From: an uncultured Eubacteriales bacterium
GTDB taxonomy: Bacteria > Bacillota_A > Clostridia > Oscillospirales > Oscillospiraceae
DNA: 6,216 nt
Direction of reading: 5' to 3'
Assembly (NCBI GenBank): GCA_949747935.1
Contig: CATKHE010000131.1
Span: 1 to 6,216 of the forward strand
Below are positions 1-5,114 of the stretch, one piece after another. Position numbers and translations under genes: made by a program. Numbering within the stretch: position 1 is the first letter of the stretch; each line of letters opens with the position of its first letter. The notes beneath the pieces are model-generated. The model had not been told where the DNA came from, ran no database searches, and saw only the letters and a program-made list of their open reading frames with translations.

Positions 1-791
1 ACATCGCCACCGGCCGGGCGGCCTTTGAGTCGGAGCTGAAGCACGCCAAGATGACCCTGGCCGCCGTCACCGCCGAGGAGGTGCTGCCCCACCTGCTCCA
101 CAAGCTGCGCTGCGGCACCTTGGACGAGCTGTACGCTTCCATCGGCTACGGGGGCACCACCGCCTCCAAATCGGTGGCCCGCATCCGGGACGAGCTTCAG
201 CGGCTGGGCCGGCTTCAGGCAGAGAAGGCGGCCGCCGCCGCCCGGACCACCGCCGAGAGCGTCATCATGCCGGGCAGCGCCAGCGGGGCTGTTCCCGGCG
301 AGGCCCCCGGCCCGGTGAGGGCCAAACACTCGGACACGGGCATCATCGTGGAGGGGCTGGGCAACTGCCTGGTGAAGTTCGCCAAATGCTGCACCCCTGT
401 CCCCGGCGACCCGGTGATCGGTTTTATTACCCGGGGCTACGGGGTGTCCGTCCACCGGGCCGACTGTCCCAACGCCCACCCGGACCGGCGCAAGCCGGAG
501 GAGGAGGACCGGTGGGTCCGGGTGTCCTGGGTGGAGAGCAAGCTGCCCAACTACAAGACCTCCCTGGAGCTGTCCGCCAAGGACCGGGACAATCTCACCC
601 TGGACGTGGCTATGGCCCTGTCCGCCGCCAAGGTGAAGGTGTCCGCCCTGTCCGCCCGCTCCATGCCCGACGGCCACGCCACCATCTCCATGGTGGTGGA
701 GGTGAAGGACAGGGGCGAACTGGAAGGGGTCATCAATAAACTGAACAATATCCAGGGGGTGTACCACGTGGCGAGGGCGGCGGGGAAATAG
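1..791 (+). CDS. rel: Bifunctional (p)ppGpp synthetase/hydrolase Rel (RelA/SpoT family), C-terminal part only
   Basis: Cut at the left edge: the reading frame is open from position 3, giving 262 visible residues before TAG at 789-791. Family members are usually about 720-780 residues, so the hydrolase, synthetase and TGS domains lie outside. What is visible is the regulatory half. Residues 1-70 are the alpha-helical segment that follows TGS. Residues 75-115 are an Ala/Gly/Pro-rich linker. Next comes the zinc-finger/conserved-cysteine domain, with KCCTPVPGD (Cys129, Cys130) and HRADC (His151, Cys155), the family's metal-binding pattern. A C-terminal ACT/RRM domain covers about 184-260. In this family these domains bind the ribosome and uncharged tRNA and tune ppGpp synthesis against hydrolysis. 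The internal ATG at 51 lies within the helical domain and is not a real start. The gene is followed by dtd, as in many Firmicutes. Whether the catalytic domains are intact cannot be judged here. Confidence 0.95.
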   Translation, partial: IATGRAAFESELKHAKMTLAAVTAEEVLPHLLHKLRCGTLDELYASIGYGGTTASKSVARIRDELQRLGRLQAEKAAAAARTTAESVIMPGSASGAVPGEAPGPVRAKHSDTGIIVEGLGNCLVKFAKCCTPVPGDPVIGFITRGYGVSVHRADCPNAHPDRRKPEEEDRWVRVSWVESKLPNYKTSLELSAKDRDNLTLDVAMALSAAKVKVSALSARSMPDGHATISMVVEVKDRGELEGVINKLNNIQGVYHVARAAGK

Positions 792-795
792 ACTT

Positions 796-893
796 ACCTT
801 TCCCTTTGGGAGAGGTGGCCGCGAAGCGGCCGGAGAGGGTGTTTTCTCAGTCACCGCCTGCGGCGGCGACAGATCCCCCTTTGGGGGAGCTAA
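796..893. repeat. Intergenic hairpin mosaic, two similar units in inverted orientation
   Basis: Four short perfect hairpins are packed into about 90 bases between rel and dtd. They are TCCC-TTT-GGGA at 801-811, GGCCGC-GAA-GCGGCC at 817-831, CCGCC-TGC-GGCGG at 854-866 and TCCCCC-TTT-GGGGGA at 874-888. The order is C-run hairpin, CGC-rich hairpin, then CGC-rich hairpin, C-run hairpin, so the right half resembles the reverse complement of the left half, with the centre near 842-850. I see no protein in it: the frame open from 806 reads as low-complexity translation of the hairpins. It looks like a dispersed intergenic repeat of the type I associate with GC-rich Oscillospiraceae (inference). It may also act on the RNA between the two genes. 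No T-run follows the last hairpin, so it is not a classical terminator. Confidence 0.6.
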
Positions 894-925
894 GTCACGA
901 TATCATCAACAAAGGACGTGATTCC

Positions 926-1369
926 ATGCGTGCGGTCGTTACCCGTGTCAATTCTGCCTCCGTCAGTATCGGCGGCAAAGTCGAGGGGGCCATTGAGAAG
1001 GGCTATCTGGTCCTGCTGGGGGTGGGTCCGGAGGACAATGAGGCCGTCTGCGACAGACTGGCGGAAAAAATCTGCAATCTGCGGATATTTGAGGACGAAA
1101 ACGAGAAAATGAATTTAAATCTGGAGCAGGCGGGGGGTGCTCTGCTGGTGGTGTCCCAGTTCACCCTGTACGCCGACACCTCCTCCCGCCGCCCCGGCTT
1201 CTCCAGGGCCGCCAAGCCCGACTTGGCCATCCCGCTGTATGAGCGCTTTCTGGACCAGTGCCGTCAGAGGGGCTTCCAGGTGGAGCACGGCCAATTCGGG
1301 GCCGACATGCAGGTGGCCTCGGTGAACGACGGGCCGGTGACGATCCTGTTTGATACGGACAAGGCGTAG
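926..1369 (+). CDS. dtd: D-aminoacyl-tRNA deacylase (DTD)
   Basis: The product hydrolyses D-amino acids (and glycine mischarged on tRNA-Ala) from tRNA in the cytoplasm as a homodimer, recycling the tRNA and keeping D-residues out of proteins. The 147-residue length is normal for the family. The start MRAVVTRVNSASVSIGGK is a typical DTD N-terminus. The two signature motifs are present: SQFT at residues 77-80, with Thr80 at the active site, and the Gly-cisPro motif GPVT at 136-139, which provides chiral discrimination. The ATG at 926 is chosen because AAAGGA at 911-916 sits 9 bases upstream and the family alignment begins there. A frame-open ATG at 806 would add 40 residues encoded by the upstream repeat and is unlikely. 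The gene lies just downstream of rel, a pairing known from Bacillus and clostridia. Its TAG stop shares its last base with the following inverted repeat. Confidence 0.95.
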   Translation: MRAVVTRVNSASVSIGGKVEGAIEKGYLVLLGVGPEDNEAVCDRLAEKICNLRIFEDENEKMNLNLEQAGGALLVVSQFTLYADTSSRRPGFSRAAKPDLAIPLYERFLDQCRQRGFQVEHGQFGADMQVASVNDGPVTILFDTDKA

Positions 1370-1431
1370 GGGCGGCCCGTGGCCGCCCGCCTGAACCGAC
1401 ATACGCAGAACGGGCGGCCACAGGCCGCCCC
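1369..1431. repeat. Long near-perfect inverted repeat (21-base arms)
   Basis: The left arm is 1369-1389 and the right arm 1411-1431. The right arm is the reverse complement of the left at 20 of 21 positions; the exception is C1378 opposite A1422. The spacer is 21 bases (1390-1410). The arms are made of GGGGCGGCC and GGCCGCCCG blocks. In RNA this would be a very stable stem directly after the dtd stop and only 3 bases before the ribosome binding site of the next gene. There is no T-run downstream, so simple Rho-independent termination is not supported. Likely readings are a dispersed palindromic (REP/MITE-like) repeat, or a stem that limits 3' decay of the rel-dtd message. No terminal direct repeats or transposase gene are visible. 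Confidence 0.75.
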
Positions 1432-1449
1432 AACAGAGGAGGTTTCCCC

Positions 1450-1845
1450 ATGTTTTTCTTCGGAAAAAAGAAGGCCGACCCCAGTCAGCCCCATCCGGAC
1501 TGGCCCTGGACCCTCAGCGAGAGCGGGAATATTCTTCGGGAATTTACCTGGGAGAACATCGAGTATGACTTGGCGGAGCTTTACCCTGATGCGGACAGCT
1601 TTCTCATTCTGGAGCAGAAGGACCCCAAAGATGAAAAAAATTACTGGTTTGTCCAAAGCGCCATTGCCACCCAGGGCCCCGACAAGGACAAGTACATCGT
1701 AGGTGTCGGCTGGAGCGGGGAAAAGGGCCCGGCTCTTGTGGAGCGCTGCTACCACTGGAAGGATTTGGACACCGTGATTGGTATTTTTGAACAGGCATTT
1801 CAGCGAAATTCCCTGGACCTTTCCGGATACGAAAGTTTTTTTTGA
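1450..1845 (+). CDS. Hypothetical protein of 131 residues, function unknown
   Basis: I do not recognise this protein. It is supported as a real gene by a strong AGAGGAGG site at 1435-1442, 7 bases before ATG 1450, and by ordinary amino-acid composition. It is also tightly packed against the next gene, whose ribosome binding site directly follows the stop. The product is small, acidic and rich in aromatics (Trp, Tyr, Phe), with a basic N-terminus (FFFGKKK) and a single Cys at about residue 99. It has no signal peptide, no membrane segment and no metal-binding pattern. The predicted shape is mixed alpha/beta, beginning with a helix-prone TWENIEYDLAEL stretch and a strand pair around YWFVQSAI and YIVGVGW. 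Its codons are more A/T-rich than those of dtd or the hydrolase. The gene ends in a run of eight T (1836-1843) that reads into the TGA. It sits between dtd and the MBL hydrolase, which are often direct neighbours, so it may be a lineage-specific insertion. Confidence 0.75.
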   Translation: MFFFGKKKADPSQPHPDWPWTLSESGNILREFTWENIEYDLAELYPDADSFLILEQKDPKDEKNYWFVQSAIATQGPDKDKYIVGVGWSGEKGPALVERCYHWKDLDTVIGIFEQAFQRNSLDLSGYESFF

Positions 1846-1852
1846 CGGAGGT
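1846..1852 (+). promoter_or_regulatory. Ribosome binding site of the MBL-fold hydrolase
   Basis: CGGAGGT lies directly after the stop of the 131-residue gene. The start region is ATGATG (1855 and 1858). The spacing from GGAGG is 3 bases to the first ATG and 6 to the second, which favours 1858. The site lies between closely spaced stop and start codons, so translation of the two genes is probably coupled. Confidence 0.7.
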
Positions 1853-1857
1853 AAATG

Positions 1858-2472
1858 ATGAAGGTGAAAATGATGCAGGTGGGGCCCATCGGCACCAACT
1901 GCTATATCCTGGAGGACGGCGGGAAAATCGCCATCATCGACCCGGGGGATGAGGCGGAACGTATTCTGTCCATCCTCAGCAGGCTGGACAGCCGGGTGGA
2001 GTATATCCTCCTCACCCACGGCCACTACGACCACACCACCGCTGTCCCTGAGCTCCATCGGGCCCTGCCGGAGGCCAGAATTTATATCCACCAGGCGGAC
2101 GCCAACGGGGCAGGCAGCCGCCTGTTCCCCCTGGCCGGGCAGGTGGACGACCTGCTGCTCTATGACGAGGGGGATACCCTCCCCCTGGGGAACCTCACCG
2201 TGGAAGTGCTCCACACCCCCGGCCACTCCCTGGGCTCAGTCACGCTGAAGGCGCGGGACGTCCTGTTCACCGGAGACACCCTCTTCGCCGGCGACTGCGG
2301 CCGCACCGACCTGCGGGGGGGCAGCTATGAGCAGATTCTGACCTCCCTGGGCCGCCTGGGCCGTCTGGAGGGCAACTTCCACATCTGCCCCGGCCACGGC
2401 GAGACTTCCACAATGGACCGGGAGCGGGAGATCAACCCCTACCTCAAAGAGGGGATGGCCCTCGCACCCTGA
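1858..2472 (+). CDS. MBL-fold metallohydrolase, glyoxalase II-like (YcbL-type)
   Basis: A cytoplasmic metallo-beta-lactamase-fold hydrolase of 204 residues, the length of short glyoxalase-II-like YcbL proteins, which lack the C-terminal helical domain of true GloB. It carries a full set of metal ligands. These are THGHYDH (His54, His56, Asp58, His59), the TPGHS histidine (His123), GDTLFAG with bridging Asp140, and PGHGE with His180. The N-terminus, with VGPIGTNCYIL, is the family standard. Such enzymes hydrolyse thioesters such as S-lactoylglutathione in vitro, but this short branch often occurs in bacteria without glutathione, so the substrate here is unknown. ATG 1858 is preferred for its ribosome-binding-site spacing; ATG 1855 would add one Met. 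The gene follows the 131-residue gene by 12 bases and precedes hemZ, an order I recall from clostridia. Family assignment is firm; the specific reaction is not. Confidence 0.9.
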   Translation: MKVKMMQVGPIGTNCYILEDGGKIAIIDPGDEAERILSILSRLDSRVEYILLTHGHYDHTTAVPELHRALPEARIYIHQADANGAGSRLFPLAGQVDDLLLYDEGDTLPLGNLTVEVLHTPGHSLGSVTLKARDVLFTGDTLFAGDCGRTDLRGGSYEQILTSLGRLGRLEGNFHICPGHGETSTMDREREINPYLKEGMALAP

Positions 2473-2509
2473 CCCCGGCGGGAAGGGTAAGCCGCCCTTT
2501 TGCCGGTGT
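2472..2509 (+). other. Imperfect hairpin between the hydrolase gene and hemZ
   Basis: CCGGC (2475-2479) pairs with GCCGG (2502-2506). After a bulged G2480, GGAAGGG (2481-2487) pairs with CCCTTTT (2495-2501), including two G-U pairs, around a 7-base loop. Two further pairs close the base beyond a C-T mismatch. It begins at the hydrolase stop codon. No U-run follows, so it may be a weak terminator, a 3'-end stabilising stem or an incidental GC fold. A competing stem is GGCGG (2477-2481) with CCGCC (2492-2496), followed by CTTTT. Confidence 0.4.
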
Positions 2510-2537
2510 TCCTGATCGTATTGGAGTTTGGTATATT

Positions 2538-2545
2538 GAGGTGAT
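2538..2545 (+). promoter_or_regulatory. Ribosome binding site that points to a CTG start for hemZ
   Basis: GAGGTGAT matches the anti-Shine-Dalgarno end of 16S rRNA. Its GAGG core lies 7 bases before CTG 2549 but 76 bases before the first in-frame ATG (2618). There is no good purine-rich site just before 2618: GCCGAGCAG is weak. The site therefore decides for the upstream CTG start. Confidence 0.65.
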
Positions 2546-2548
2546 CGT

Positions 2549-4054
2549 CTGAAGCTGTATTTTGAGACGCCAAATTTTCCCTGGAGCCCTGAGCGGTATC
2601 GCTACGCCGCCGAGCAGATGATGCTCACCCTCTTCCCGGGGGAGCGGCCCGAGTATCCGGAGGAGGCCCCCCCACAGGATATGAAGGAGGAGGACAACGC
2701 CGCCATCTTCACCCTCCACCGAGGGAAAAAGCTGACCAATATCAGCGTTCTGGTCTTCCGTTCCCAGGGGTGGTACAACGGGGTGACCCGCTTCCCCTCG
2801 GAAAAGCTGGACGAATCCCCGGAGGCGGTCTACCACACCGTCCAGCACGCACTGAAGCTGGCTTTCTACAAAGCTGGGTCCGCCCTGCTGGGGCACGATC
2901 TTCCCTGGGGCGCGCTGACAGGGGTACGGCCGGTGAAGCTGCCCACCCGGGCCATGTTGGCGGGGGAGACCCCGAAACAGGCCCAGAAGGAGCTGGAAAA
3001 GGAGTTCCATGTCTCTCCGGAACGGGCAAGGCTGGCGGTGGACTGCGCCCGGGCCAGCGTGGAGGCGCAGAGATCGCTGAGGCCCGGCGAGGTCTCGCTG
3101 TATATCGGCATTCCCTTCTGCCCCACCCGCTGCGCCTACTGCTCCTTCGTCTCCGCTGATGTGGGGAGGACCCTCCATCTGGTGGAGCCCTATGTGGACG
3201 GCCTCCTGCGGGAGGTGGAGGAGACGGGACGGGCGCTGTGGGAGACCGGGCTGACCGTCCGCTCCTTCTATGTGGGGGGCGGCACCCCCACCACCCTTTC
3301 CGCGGACCAGTTGGACCGGCTGCTGTTCCAATGTGGGGAGTGTCTCCCCCTGTCGGGCTGCACCGAGTACACCGTGGAGGCCGGCCGGCCCGACACCATT
3401 ACCCGGGAGAAGCTGGAGGTGCTGAAAGCCCGCGGCGTGGGCCGCATTTCGATCAACCCCCAGACTCTGGAGGGGCACGTGCTGGAGGCCATCGGCCGGA
3501 AGCACAGCCCCGGGGAGGTCCGGGCGGCCTGTGAGCTGGCCCGGAGCGTGGGCTTCGGCTGTATCAACATGGACCTGATCGCCGGCCTGCCCCGGGACAG
3601 CTTCCAGGGCTTTTGCCGCTCCCTGGAGGGGGTGCTGGCCATGGAGCCGGAGAACATCACCGTGCATACCCTGGCGCTGAAAAAGGGCTCCGCGCTGATG
3701 GAGCAGGGGAGAGACCTTCCAAGCGGGGATGAGACGGCAAAAATGCTGGATTTTTCCCGAGAGGTCTTGACAACAGCGGGTTACATCCCCTACTATTTAT
3801 ACCGGCAGAAATATATGTCCGGCTCCCTGGAAAATGTGGGCTGGGCCAGGCCGGGAACTCAGAGCCTTTACAACATCGTCATGATGGAGGAGCTGCACAC
3901 CGTGGTCTCCCTGGGGGCCGGAGGCGTAACCAAGCTCATCGGCGGTGGGAAAATCATCCGCCTGACAAACCCCAAATTCCCACAGGATTACCTGTCCGGT
4001 CTGGACAGCGTGCTGAGACAGAAAGAGGAGATCAAGGCGTTCTGCCGGATGTAG
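2549..4054 (+). CDS. hemZ: Coproporphyrinogen dehydrogenase-like radical SAM protein HemZ
   Basis: A radical SAM enzyme of the HemN/HemZ group, annotated as oxygen-independent coproporphyrinogen III oxidase; the true role of HemZ in anaerobes is not well settled. From CTG 2549 it has 501 residues, the expected full HemZ size. The N-terminal third (about 1-180) is the HemZ-specific region, including LTGVRPVKLPTR. The radical SAM core starts at IPFCPTRCAYCSF, with Cys191, Cys195 and Cys198 of the CxxxCxxC [4Fe-4S] motif. GGGTPTTL follows at about 243-250 (SAM binding), then SINPQTL near 301 and NMDLIAGLP near 341. The C-terminal YRQKYMSGSLENVGWA region near 418 is typical of HemZ. The start is chosen because an in-frame stop lies at 2537-2539, no ATG, GTG or TTG occurs before 2618, and the residues from CTG (MKLYFETPNFPWSPERYRY) look protein-like and sit behind a good ribosome binding site. 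ATG 2618 would remove 23 residues. It is the last gene of the rel-dtd-MBL-hemZ block. Confidence 0.92.
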   Translation: MKLYFETPNFPWSPERYRYAAEQMMLTLFPGERPEYPEEAPPQDMKEEDNAAIFTLHRGKKLTNISVLVFRSQGWYNGVTRFPSEKLDESPEAVYHTVQHALKLAFYKAGSALLGHDLPWGALTGVRPVKLPTRAMLAGETPKQAQKELEKEFHVSPERARLAVDCARASVEAQRSLRPGEVSLYIGIPFCPTRCAYCSFVSADVGRTLHLVEPYVDGLLREVEETGRALWETGLTVRSFYVGGGTPTTLSADQLDRLLFQCGECLPLSGCTEYTVEAGRPDTITREKLEVLKARGVGRISINPQTLEGHVLEAIGRKHSPGEVRAACELARSVGFGCINMDLIAGLPRDSFQGFCRSLEGVLAMEPENITVHTLALKKGSALMEQGRDLPSGDETAKMLDFSREVLTTAGYIPYYLYRQKYMSGSLENVGWARPGTQSLYNIVMMEELHTVVSLGAGGVTKLIGGGKIIRLTNPKFPQDYLSGLDSVLRQKEEIKAFCRM

Positions 4055-4097
4055 AGACGGGTCACAACGCGTCCGTCTCTCCCTGGGCGTCCTTTTT
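4053..4097 (+). terminator. Possible weak terminator after hemZ
   Basis: A perfect 8-base stem, AGAGACGG (4053-4060) with CCGTCTCT (4073-4080), has a 12-base loop and overlaps the hemZ stop. A T5 run (4093-4097) follows only after 12 further bases, which is too far for a textbook intrinsic terminator. It may mark the 3' end of the rel-hemZ transcript or slow polymerase there. The remaining 4098-4134 stretch shows no clear promoter. Confidence 0.35.
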
Positions 4098-4151
4098 CCA
4101 AACGCTTAGCGGAGCGGCTCAACAGACTTCAACCAGGAAAGGAGCATATCT

Positions 4152-5090
4152 ATGGCCTATCAACTGCAGGAGATTAACAGGCGGATTCAGACCGACGTGG
4201 CGGAGTTTTTGGCCGAGTGCGACCAGGCCTACGCCCAGCGGGTGTCGCTGGCGGCGGATAAGATTCTGTCCAACCTGGAGCGCAGCCCCATCGTGCTGCT
4301 GTCCGGCCCCTCGGGCTCGGGCAAGACCACCACTGCCATGAAAATTGCGGAGGAGCTGCTGCGCCGGGGGGTGAATTCCCGGGCGGTAGCGATGGACAAC
4401 TACTTTGTCACCATGAACCCCCGCACCGCCCCCCGCACCCCCGAGGGGGCGGTAGACTACGAGTCCCCCCTGTGTCTGGACATGGACCTGCTCAGCCAGC
4501 ACTTTACCGCTCTGAGTCAGGGGGAGTGGATTCTCGTGCCCAAGTTTGAGTTCGCCCGGCAGATGCGCAACGACAGCCTGGGCACCCCCCTGAAGCTGGA
4601 GAAAAACGAGATCGCCATCTTCGAGGGCATACATGCCCTTAACGACGACATCGCCGGCCGCCACCCCGAGGCCACCAAACTGTACATCTCCGCCCGGTCC
4701 AATATCAATGAGGGGGCCGCCCTGCGCTTCAAGGGCACCTGGATGCGACTGACCCGCCGGGCCGTCCGGGACTATAACTTCCGGGGCACCGAGGTGGCCA
4801 CCACCCTGGACATGTGGGCCAACGTGCGCCGGGGGGAGAAGCTGTATATCTCCCCCTTCAAAAACAGGGCCGACATCGTTTTCGACTCCTCCCTGCCATA
4901 TGAGGTGTCTGTGATGAAGAACTACGCCATCCCCATCCTCAGGAGCGTCCCCGAGGACAACGAGCGCCACGACGAGATGCTCCAGCTGGTGGAGGCCTTC
5001 CAGCACTTCGAGGCCATCGACCCGGAGCTGGTGGCCAAGGACTCCCTGCTGCGGGAGTTTATCGGCGGCGGGAGCTATAAATACCATTGA
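4152..5090 (+). CDS. Uridine kinase-family nucleoside kinase (stand-alone kinase domain)
   Basis: A P-loop kinase of the uridine kinase/phosphoribulokinase group, 312 residues, cytoplasmic. It presumably phosphorylates uridine or cytidine with a nucleoside triphosphate for pyrimidine salvage, but the substrate is not proven. A helical N-terminal segment (1-45) leads into Walker A GPSGSGKTT (52-60). Then come MDNYF (81-85), the counterpart of the uridine kinase Asp-Tyr motif, PKFEFARQ (130-137) and EGIHALND (158-165). RLTRRAVRD (199-207) is the arginine-rich lid region, and the end is REFIGG (301-306). The C-terminal features match the kinase half of the roughly 550-residue proteins that join a TGS/ThrRS-like N-terminus to a uridine kinase. 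Here that N-terminal half is absent. The ATG at 4152 has GGAAAGGAG at 4136-4144, spaced 7 bases. The gene follows hemZ by 97 bases and is only 24 bases from the next gene. Confidence 0.88.
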   Translation: MAYQLQEINRRIQTDVAEFLAECDQAYAQRVSLAADKILSNLERSPIVLLSGPSGSGKTTTAMKIAEELLRRGVNSRAVAMDNYFVTMNPRTAPRTPEGAVDYESPLCLDMDLLSQHFTALSQGEWILVPKFEFARQMRNDSLGTPLKLEKNEIAIFEGIHALNDDIAGRHPEATKLYISARSNINEGAALRFKGTWMRLTRRAVRDYNFRGTEVATTLDMWANVRRGEKLYISPFKNRADIVFDSSLPYEVSVMKNYAIPILRSVPEDNERHDEMLQLVEAFQHFEAIDPELVAKDSLLREFIGGGSYKYH

Positions 5091-5100
5091 TCCTGAACAC

Positions 5101-5104
5101 GGAG
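5101..5104 (+). promoter_or_regulatory. Putative ribosome binding site for the GH13 gene (TTG start)
   Basis: GGAG lies 10 bases before TTG 5115, within the 24-base gap after the kinase gene. The spacing is at the long end of usable. It is the only plausible site for the long frame, because the next in-frame ATG is at 5244. Confidence 0.5.
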
Positions 5105-5114
5105 TTGATGCCAG

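Noticed and set aside
796..893. CRISPR array or riboswitch in the rel-dtd gap
   Set aside because: The hairpins are inverted and degenerate, with no direct repeat-spacer pattern, and the structure does not match a riboswitch family that I can recognise.
881..906. Promoter for dtd with TATCAT at 901-906
   Set aside because: The only TTG-type -35 candidate (TTGGGG at 881) is 14 bases away and lies inside the repeat hairpin.
806..925. N-terminal extension of dtd from ATG 806
   Set aside because: The 40 added residues are encoded by the hairpin repeat and are absent from the DTD family; ATG 926 has a proper ribosome binding site.
1836..1843. Run of eight T at the end of the 131-residue gene as a programmed frameshift site or terminator
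   Set aside because: No stem precedes the run. Losing one T, or moving to the corresponding frame, ends within a few codons, and gaining one would read into the hydrolase gene out of its frame. I see no evidence for a fused product.
1264..2226. Minus-strand open frame of 320 codons across dtd, the unknown gene and the hydrolase
   Set aside because: It crosses three + strand genes and the palindromic repeat and shows no domain. Chance openness at high GC explains it.
2509..2537. Promoter for hemZ with TATATT at 2532-2537
   Set aside because: At 17-base spacing the -35 would be TTCCTG, a poor match, and transcription would start almost at the CTG codon, removing the ribosome binding site.
2444..3667. 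Minus-strand open frame of 407 codons opposite hemZ
   Set aside because: It is a shadow of the hemZ coding bias: the composition is skewed to Gly, His, Leu and Pro and no motif is seen, while hemZ is unambiguous on the other strand.
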